NCBI RefSeq assembly: GCF_000003605.2
Contig: NW_003106597.1
Coordinates: 232,029 to 246,232, forward strand
Length of the DNA stretch: 14,204 bases
Direction of reading: 5' to 3'
Origin: Saccoglossus kowalevskii
Lineage: Eukaryota > Hemichordata > Enteropneusta > Harrimaniidae
Shown: positions 8,798-14,204 of the stretch, piece by piece
How positions within the stretch are numbered: the first letter of the stretch is position 1
Layout of the letters: the number at the start of each line of letters is the position of its first letter
The notes under the pieces: generated by a model
The model's input: the letters and a program-made list of their open reading frames with translations, nothing else
Told to the model about the DNA's origin: nothing
Databases searched by the model: none
Program-made: the position numbers and the translations under genes

Positions 8798-9300
8798 TAT
8801 TAAAGACTCTTGTAATTTAAAATTATTTTAATGCAATTCTGGATTCTGGCCATAATTGTGGTATTCTGCTTCTTACGGTTTGCCATCGAAATCTATGTCA
8901 AAGGGTCAACTTGCGCGAATATAATAATAATAACAGTAAATGATGCGCTAGCAATAAAGTGAAATGACTTCTGAAGGGTTGTCCAAAAAAACCGGAAACG
9001 GAACCAGACCGGAACGTGAAATTAAAAATATATGAAACCAAAAATGACGTCACAGGACTTAAGTGTAATATTATGTTTAAATTCAGCGGTTTAGAAAGAT
9101 CATTAACACATTTCCAAAATTCCCATATTATGTTACATTATATAACACCTTACACACGGTACGTTTTGTTATTTTTCCATTGGACAAACACTTACTTAAA
9201 AACAGAGTTCTACGTTTGTGGATTTTACAGTATTTGTTTTCATACTACTAATAATAATAACTGTATTACACTACCGAACCATCCTTGGGCAATAAGCTTA
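8798..9300. other. Intergenic stretch without recognisable features
   Basis: Mixed AT-rich sequence with a short ATA microsatellite (about 8920-8934) and a run of CCGGAA-like words at about 8990-9016. A 96-codon plus-strand frame (9016-9306) has no recognisable features. Confidence 0.4.
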
Positions 9301-9525
9301 CAGTAATAAGCTAAAATAAAGATAATAAAATAGATAAAAGACTATAATAAATACAAATAAGATAGATAAAACTAAAATGAAGCTTAAATAAGTGTAATAA
9401 AGTGTATAGTAAACAAAAGACAAATCTAATACAAAACAATGCAATACAGTAATGGGTAATGCAAGTAAGAACAGAAATAAGATAAAAATAAGACTAAATT
9501 AAAGCTAAATAAACTGAACCTCATT
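9301..9525. repeat. A-rich low-complexity tract with AATAAGATA-like words
   Basis: The plus strand is strongly A-rich and poor in C, with many variants of AATAAGATAAA, AAGCTAAA and ATAAAGTGTA. It looks like a degenerate, irregular tandem array rather than random AT-rich DNA, but I cannot define a fixed period. Confidence 0.5.
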
Positions 9526-9589
9526 CATTCATATGTGAAGTGATTATTTATCTAATAATGTAATCAATACTAAATATATATTTATTTTG

Positions 9590-9912
9590 TAGTGAAGAAA
9601 GTAACAATAGTATTCATTTCATAATAATGTAATCGTTACAATGTGCATATCCATTTCGTATGTAATAATTAGTACGTAATTAGTTCATATTTCAATCGTT
9701 TCAAAGTACTATTTATTTCATAATAGTGTAATCTTTACAAGGTACGTATTAATTTCATAATGAAATATACGTATTCATTACTAACTTGATAATGCAATTA
9801 TTACAACGTTCGTATGCATTATAATGGTATAATCCTAACTAGATACGTATTTATTTCATAATGTAATTTCATAATGCTGTAATACTTACAATGTACATAT
9901 TCGTTTCATAAC
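9590..9912. repeat. Degenerate minisatellite, spacing about 36-37 bp
   Basis: The word ATTTCATAATG/A with following TGTAATCNTTACAA and GTACGTATT recurs. ATTTC or a variant starts at about 9616, 9653, 9689, 9715, 9752, 9783, 9815, 9853, 9866 and 9902. Most intervals are 31-38 bp, with shortened ones at 9689-9715 and 9853-9866 that look like partial deletions. TAATC and TTACAA within units form small inverted words. Confidence 0.7.
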
Positions 9913-10590
9913 AAGCCATATAATTGCTGACTCTTCGGGACGACATAATTGTATGTTTGTTGTGTTTGTGTGGTTTTGTGCGTCAATAGAAAAGGTGTTT
10001 TCTTGACTTGTATATGCATGTCCACGTTGTTTTTCCAATCCCTAGACGGAGTCTGCCAATTTTAGTGTATTACTATCATCGCCATATTGTTCCGAACACC
10101 AAAACAGCAACATTGGCAGCTAAGTTGATGACTGCTTTGGTGTTCGCGTCTAAAGATCATTATCTTACTTGACCCCCTTGGATCAAACTAACACAAAAAG
10201 GAAACGTTGCACTGATTACGTGGAACATACACAAGTCAAGTGTTCTGGAAATCGATTCAAGGATTACACCCCCAATTTCAATGTATTTAATTATTCCGTG
10301 TACGTTGCCATACATTACAGTGAATGAGATATTAAAATATAAGACACTCTGAATGTACAATGACGCACTAAAAGCGGCAACCCCCAAATTATAATGGAAC
10401 GTTTTTTCTTTTTAAGTTTTGCGCACAAGTTTATTATTACATTGCGTTGTCCAATCGGGGAAAACAAATTTTTCGTAATTTTTTTTTCACGACTATTTCA
10501 ATAATTTCACAATGCAAAAATCTAGGTTCTTTGATCATACAACCCGGTCATATATAGTACGCGGTCCTTCAAATGAAATGGAGCTGTTTT
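9913..10590. other. Intergenic stretch with no supported gene
   Basis: A 75-codon minus-strand frame (10160-10387) is not recognisable. The stretch leads into the transposase relic, but I could not find the first catalytic Asp region of a transposase in it. Confidence 0.4.
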
Positions 10591-10771
10591 GTAGTAGATG
10601 GTCAGCCGTAAGTTGGAGAAGGCGACACTGTTGTGATGGACAATTGTGGTTTTCATCGCGGTAATTTCACCGAACCCGTTCTCCGTGAGATGCTCGATGC
10701 CAGACAGGTCACTCCTGTTTTAGCCTCCATATAGCCCAGAATTTAATACCTGCGAGCTCTGTTTGTGTTGA
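10591..10771 (+). pseudogene. Decayed Tc1/mariner/IS630-type (DDE_3-like) transposase fragment
   Basis: The plus strand encodes, in pieces, the second and third catalytic regions of a DDE transposase. DGQP, an in-frame TAA (10609-10611), then VGEGDTVVMDNCGFHRG gives the second acidic residue in VMDN (codon at 10639). VLREMLDARQVTPVL follows. After about 10722 the homology continues in the +1 frame with PPYSPEFNTCEL, where the Glu of TCE (codon at 10754) is the expected third catalytic residue. That frame ends in TGA at 10769-10771. About 38 residues separate the two acidic residues if the frameshift is allowed for, which fits the IS630/Tc1 group. The N-terminal DNA-binding domain and first Asp region are absent. 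No terminal inverted repeats could be tied to it. With two nonsense changes and a frameshift it is clearly inactive. Confidence 0.8.
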
Positions 10772-11708
10772 TTGACTGCCGTGTCTTGTTCAATATGTTG
10801 ATGCGGGGTTGCCGTTGTGTCGTCACCGGAAGCGCTGTCCCCGGTGTTGAAAGAATGCCGACCTGCAGCGTCAATGGGACAACCCTTCTGAAGACTGAAT
10901 GTTCTTTGCGAACTTCATATATGGGGCCCCGGTTTTAGTTATAAACCGACATGTCGTTAGCTTCACGTTCATGGCAACGGCTGAAAACATGTTGTCGTTG
11001 AGCGGAGCGAATCGCCAATCAGCCTACCGGCTTGTCATGCTATTAATTATTATTCTACTAATATCTAATTATCCGAGGAAAACGGCGTGTAACTGGTTCA
11101 TTTACATCTTTCAAAGCAGTACGGATTACCAACGGCCCTATTCCACGATACACGCGCAGTCTAGACTGGGACATACCATTCATAGCAGAGGGTCTGAAGG
11201 GGTAACTGTATGTGAAAATGCGAATTACCTTCGTTTGGACTTGCCGAATTAATTAATAACTGTCAACTTAAATGGAATAATTGAACATATTTTCTTACTC
11301 ATGTTTAGTTAATAAAAATATTAAAACTATAATTTCGACGAGCCTAAGAGGGGTAGGGTGAACTAACTCCTATAAATAAATGGCACATCCCAAGTTGTTT
11401 AGATTAATGTTGAAAACCATTTTACAAACTGGATTTCTATGTGCATGTGTTCCACCAGTAACAGTTCGTTCTGCTTCTTTTATAACACCGTTTTTTCTCG
11501 AGCTCTTATTTAGTGACCGGTAAGTTTAAAAATTTACTGATTCTGATACATGATGTTCTTGTTAGCACGTTTTGTGACTGTGCTTTAGTGCTTTTCTTAC
11601 TTCATTCGGTTCTTCATGGCAAACATAAGACCTAAGGCGAGCCCCATAAACAACAGCTGCCGAAATCGTAGACACTAGAAAAGTAGCGAAAATCGATTAT
11701 GGCGGTAA

Positions 11709-11731
11709 TGACTCTGAGCGTGGCAGAGTCA
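11709..11731. repeat. Perfect 8-bp hairpin TGACTCTG / CAGAGTCA
   Basis: Inverted repeat with a 7-nt spacer (AGCGTGG). It is not followed by a T run and has no neighbouring gene, so no regulatory role can be assigned. Confidence 0.6.
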
Positions 11732-11756
11732 AACAAGCATGGTGATCGTGCGGAAA

Positions 11757-11798
11757 TTTAAACCATAGACAGTATATCTACTATACTCTATGTTTAAA
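11757..11798. repeat. Imperfect AT-rich hairpin
   Basis: TTTAAACCATAGACAGTAT pairs with ATACTCTATGTTTAAA, with small bulges, around a short centre. It could be a remnant of a short inverted-repeat element. Confidence 0.5.
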
Positions 11799-11939
11799 CC
11801 AAGATGGTTAGAACAATTTGCATATTTTTGCATAATTATTTCAATTTACTCAATTATAACAATGCGTAAAATTATCGACTTACAAAACTGTTAATACTTT
11901 CAAGAGTAATTGTTTCAACTTCACACAAGTTATTAGGGA

Positions 11940-12250
11940 AGAGTATCGCCAGGCGATAGACGCGGGGCTCTTTGGCAACGACCGCAAACGTATCGTGTCC
12001 AGTCATTGGTAGGCCACTTAGATCAAAATACGCGTTCTATTTTAACGCGTTAAATTTGGCGCTTCCGTTTCACCCCCTCCGGAATTTTCTACTTTCGCAG
12101 CCTAATCGCAGGTTTTTCGAAAAACGTCGAAAAGACACAAGAATTAGTAGAAATGTTCCTGTTTCGGGCGGATTATTGATATTGAATAATGTCTTTATTA
12201 CAAAAACGCTGAAAAAACGTGAGTTTTTGCCTTAGTTATTTTTTTATTGG
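11940..12250. promoter_or_regulatory. Second CpG-rich stretch
   Basis: CpG density is clearly above that of the surroundings (for example ACGCGTT twice near 12031-12052, plus CGGGCGG and CGTCGAAAA). A plus-strand frame of 87 codons (11972-12235) spans it without recognisable features. It could be a promoter, a first exon or an unrecognised repeat; the evidence is compositional only. Confidence 0.2.
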
Positions 12251-12499
12251 CGAAAAACTGCGAACTCGGCAAATTTGGTTGCACAACTTCTCTTTATCAT
12301 ATACACCCAGCGACACCGATGCCAGCTGACTGTGGTTTACATCATGTGTTCGTACAAATATTTTGGATTTTTTTTATTATATTGAGAACTGTAAAATACC
12401 ATCCAAACAGAATCCAATATCACAGTGCAGACTGTGGCGTCGTCTGACTTGCATCATGATGGTAAAATCTCAGATTAATATTCTATATCTTAGTCTGAG

Positions 12500-12750
12500 C
12501 ACAGGGAGTTGGACAAACTTATGTATTTTAATAAATTATTAAATAATAAAATGTTATATAACTTTTCTTTTACCCCCCCCCCCTTCCATGGTATCGATTT
12601 TAAGTAATCATTGATCTTTGTTTATACCACTCTTTCCTTCATCGCAACTTCGTTACGCGCTAATGTTATATGCAAATTTTAACGCGTGATGTAGACACAC
12701 CCTATTATAGTAAAATATCCCAAGGGTTGAAACGCGGCAGGACTGTGGCA
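12500..12750 (+). repeat. Left inverted arm of the foldback element
   Basis: It pairs with 13221-13458. It contains an 11-C run at 12573-12583 and the 47-bp perfect segment 12690-12736. Differences from the right arm are concentrated at about 12584-12645. Confidence 0.85.
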
Positions 12751-12898
12751 TAAAATCACGTATTCGAACCTTTCAAAGTTCGTTTTCTTTACATATATGG
12801 CATCTGTAATGACATGGTTGGCATTAGAAAGTGACATAATTGCATTTGCACTTGAATATTTGTCAAATTAAAACTCATTGCGATCGAGCGACATGGCA
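12751..12898. mobile_element. Possible 148-bp secondary insertion in the left arm
   Basis: The right arm runs without interruption where the left arm has these extra bases. TGGCA lies at 12746-12750 and again at 12894-12898, so removing one copy and the intervening DNA gives an arm that aligns with the right arm. This suggests either an insertion with a 5-bp duplication or a deletion in the right arm. I see no terminal inverted repeats on the extra segment, so its origin is unknown. Confidence 0.4.
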
Positions 12899-13220
12899 GG
12901 AACACAACCGTAAAGCCGGAAACCGGATGTTGCGATCTTTGACCTCTATCGCAAAGCATGACTCATATATTGTTGTGTCACATGATCAGAAAGTAAACAA
13001 TTTCCCCATAATTGTGCTTCTGCTATTTTGATTATTTTCATTAGAAAGATCTCGAAGAGCAACGCGAACGACATTTGAAGTTGAAACTATTTTACAGAAG
13101 AGTCACTGGTTCATTGAAGTTGATTACACTTGCCGGATTTAAATTTCGTGCGCAGCATTTCTTGTTTATTAATGCATCTCATGAATAAATTAAATGCCCA
13201 CCGGCTTTACGGTTGTGCTC

Positions 13221-13458
13221 ACGCCGTAGTCCTGGCGCGTTTCAACCCTTGGGATATTTTACTATAATAGGGTGTGTCTACAACGCGCGTTAAAATTTGC
13301 ATATAACGTTAGCGCGTAACAAAGTTGAGATAAAAGAAAGAGTGGTATAAACAAGGGAGGTAAAAGACCAGGAAGGGGGGGGGGTAAAACAAAAGTTATA
13401 TAACATTTTATTATTTAATAATTTATTTATTAATAATAAGTTTGTCCAACTCCCTGTG
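13221..13458 (-). repeat. Right inverted arm of the foldback element
   Basis: Reverse complement of the left arm, with a 10-G run at 13375-13384 matching its C run. Its inner edge continues without interruption into 13201-13217, whose partner on the left is displaced by about 148 bp. Confidence 0.85.
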
Positions 13459-13465
13459 GTCTGAG

Positions 13466-13913
13466 GTCAAACGAAAGCACTGTGGCGGTACCACCATGAT
13501 GTTTGTATTCTAGGGAGAATAGTACGTTGTTCATAAAGTCACATTCAGAGGAACTGCGATAAAACCAACCAGCATGTATGCATGTTGAATTCAAATCGCA
13601 ACTTAGATCAGTTCTCGACACTTTCCTCCTTCAAGTACATAAGTCAATTAATACGAATATTGGTAGTAGGCCTTTGTAAAGTGAACATAAAACTATATCC
13701 TCACCCAACCTCTTTTTGACTCCATTGTGCGAAGCACACAATGGGAGACTTTGCAGTTACTCTGTCTGTCTGTGTGTGTATGTGTTTGTATAGAAGTAGA
13801 AGTTGAGCCAGTGGTTCGAATACACACCAACAAAGTGGAGCCTCAAACATGGGGAGTCACAATGTTTCATAATTTATATTATTATTTAATCGAATTTAAG
13901 TCAAGTTTGCGAA
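13466..13913. other. Flank with GT-rich microsatellite and a short hairpin
   Basis: A hairpin CCATTGTGC-GAA-GCACACAATGG lies at 13722-13744 with a 2-nt bulge. A TCTG/TGTG-rich microsatellite lies at about 13761-13790. An unrecognised 63-codon minus-strand frame (13430-13621) runs into the foldback arm. The word GGTTCGAATAC (about 13813) resembles an RNA polymerase III B box but has no matching A box. Confidence 0.5.
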
Positions 13914-14004
13914 GCTTAGGTTTAGTAAAGGAGGAAGGTATAGTTCAATTTATATTAATATTAATATAATTGTACCATACTTTCCCCCATTACTAAACCT
14001 AAGC
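13914..14004. repeat. 91-nt near-palindrome
   Basis: The segment begins GCTTAGGTTTAGTAA and ends TTACTAAACCTAAGC. Comparing it with its own reverse complement, the outer 37 bases of each arm match at 32 positions, and the 17-nt centre is itself AT-rich and palindromic. Either strand would fold into one long hairpin. I see no element termini around it and no coding sequence. Confidence 0.85.
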
Positions 14005-14063
14005 ATCACAAATATTTCTATGTTCAATCACAGGATATTCAACTTTAATTATAATTCGGTCTC

Positions 14064-14095
14064 CGTCTGTGCGTCTGTGCGTCCGTGCGTCTGTT
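14064..14095. repeat. 8-bp (CGTCTGTG)n tract, four units
   Basis: CGTCTGTG, CGTCTGTG, CGTCCGTG and CGTCTGTT follow in tandem. The sequence after it (TATCTCAGAATCCTCTGGACCGA) resembles, as I recall, the non-tandem part of dispersed repeats that accompany GTCTGT/GTCCGT tracts in many invertebrate genomes; this is from memory and not checked. Confidence 0.8.
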
Positions 14096-14204
14096 CAGAG
14101 TCATATCTCAGAATCCTCTGGACCGACTCCGTTCATTATTTGCATGTACCTAGTACTTTATGTGGGACATATGCACATACAGTGGTTTAGTGATTCGATT
14201 CAAA

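Larger units (their letters stand above)
10772..11939. other. Intergenic stretch, possibly including more transposase 3' debris
   Basis: GC is higher up to about 10900, so the transposase relic may continue in scrambled frames, but I see no further motif. A 117-codon frame at 10899-11252 contains a hydrophobic MLLIIILLIS run and is otherwise unrecognised. Two small hairpins lie at 11709-11798. Confidence 0.4.
12500..13458. mobile_element. 959-bp foldback (long inverted-repeat) element with 7-bp direct flanks
   Basis: The ends CACAGGGAGTTGGACAAACT (12500 onward) and its reverse complement (ending 13458) begin long inverted arms: left 12500-12750, right 13221-13458. Similarity is high throughout, including a perfect 47-bp pair (12690-12736 with 13236-13282) and a C/G homopolymer at the equivalent place in both arms. 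Pairing resumes inside at 12903-12919 with 13201-13217, 17 bp perfect. The direct repeat GTCTGAG abuts both ends (12493-12499 and 13459-13465), consistent with a target duplication. The centre has no recognisable coding sequence. The CAGGG near the terminus recalls hAT elements, but they make 8-bp duplications and would start at CAGGG, so I leave the superfamily open. Confidence 0.85.

Noticed and set aside
10899-11252. 117-codon plus-strand frame with a hydrophobic stretch
   Set aside because: It begins in the tail of the transposase relic region, and one hydrophobic run is not enough to support a gene.
13430-13621. 63-codon minus-strand frame with several Cys
   Set aside because: It crosses the end of the foldback element and has no recognisable domain or splice support.
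13805-13830. B-box-like word GGTTCGAATAC suggesting a tRNA-derived SINE or tRNA
   Set aside because: No cloverleaf can be drawn and no convincing A box or poly-A/T tail accompanies it.

Overview
This window looks like non-coding, repeat-rich DNA from an invertebrate animal genome. It is AT-rich, has no operons or densely packed genes, and holds no long intact reading frame. It does hold a BEL/Pao-type LTR retrotransposon end, a PIF/Harbinger-like MITE, a Tc1/mariner-like transposase relic, several other inverted-repeat elements, minisatellites and microsatellites. BEL/Pao elements are restricted to animals, which supports Metazoa; AT-richness and the mix of elements fit a marine invertebrate, but I cannot name the species or phylum.

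Layout from left to right. Positions 1-852 are the 5' end of a BEL/Pao element on the minus strand: LTR (612-852), primer-binding-site-like sequence (590-609), then a gag-like frame that breaks near the window edge. A 27-bp repeat doublet (867-920) lies just outside the LTR. Positions 921-3584 are AT-rich with no supported gene. A nine-unit, 16-bp minisatellite occupies 3585-3730. A candidate spliced exon on the minus strand (4887-5154) is the best host-gene signal but is not identified. Positions 5626-6052 are a 427-bp PIF/Harbinger-like MITE with TAA target duplications. The stretch 6840-7410 is CpG-rich. A 15-bp GGCCGAAACGTCC-type tandem repeat sits at 8271-8343, and a 157-bp TTAA-flanked MITE at 8637-8793.

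The right-hand part is mostly repeats. Positions 9301-9525 are low complexity and 9590-9912 a degenerate array with a spacing of about 36-37 bp. A decayed Tc1/mariner/IS630-type transposase lies near 10591-10771. Two small hairpins (11709-11798) and another CpG-rich stretch (11940-12250) follow. A 959-bp foldback element (12500-13458) has long inverted arms, a 7-bp direct flanking repeat GTCTGAG, and an apparent secondary insertion in its left arm. A 91-nt near-palindrome (13914-14004) and a (CGTCTGTG)n tract close the window.

No genes here can be shown to work together. The coherent story is successive waves of mobile elements, none of which looks autonomous in this window. The best candidates for undescribed structure are the foldback element, the TTAA-flanked MITE and the 91-nt palindrome.
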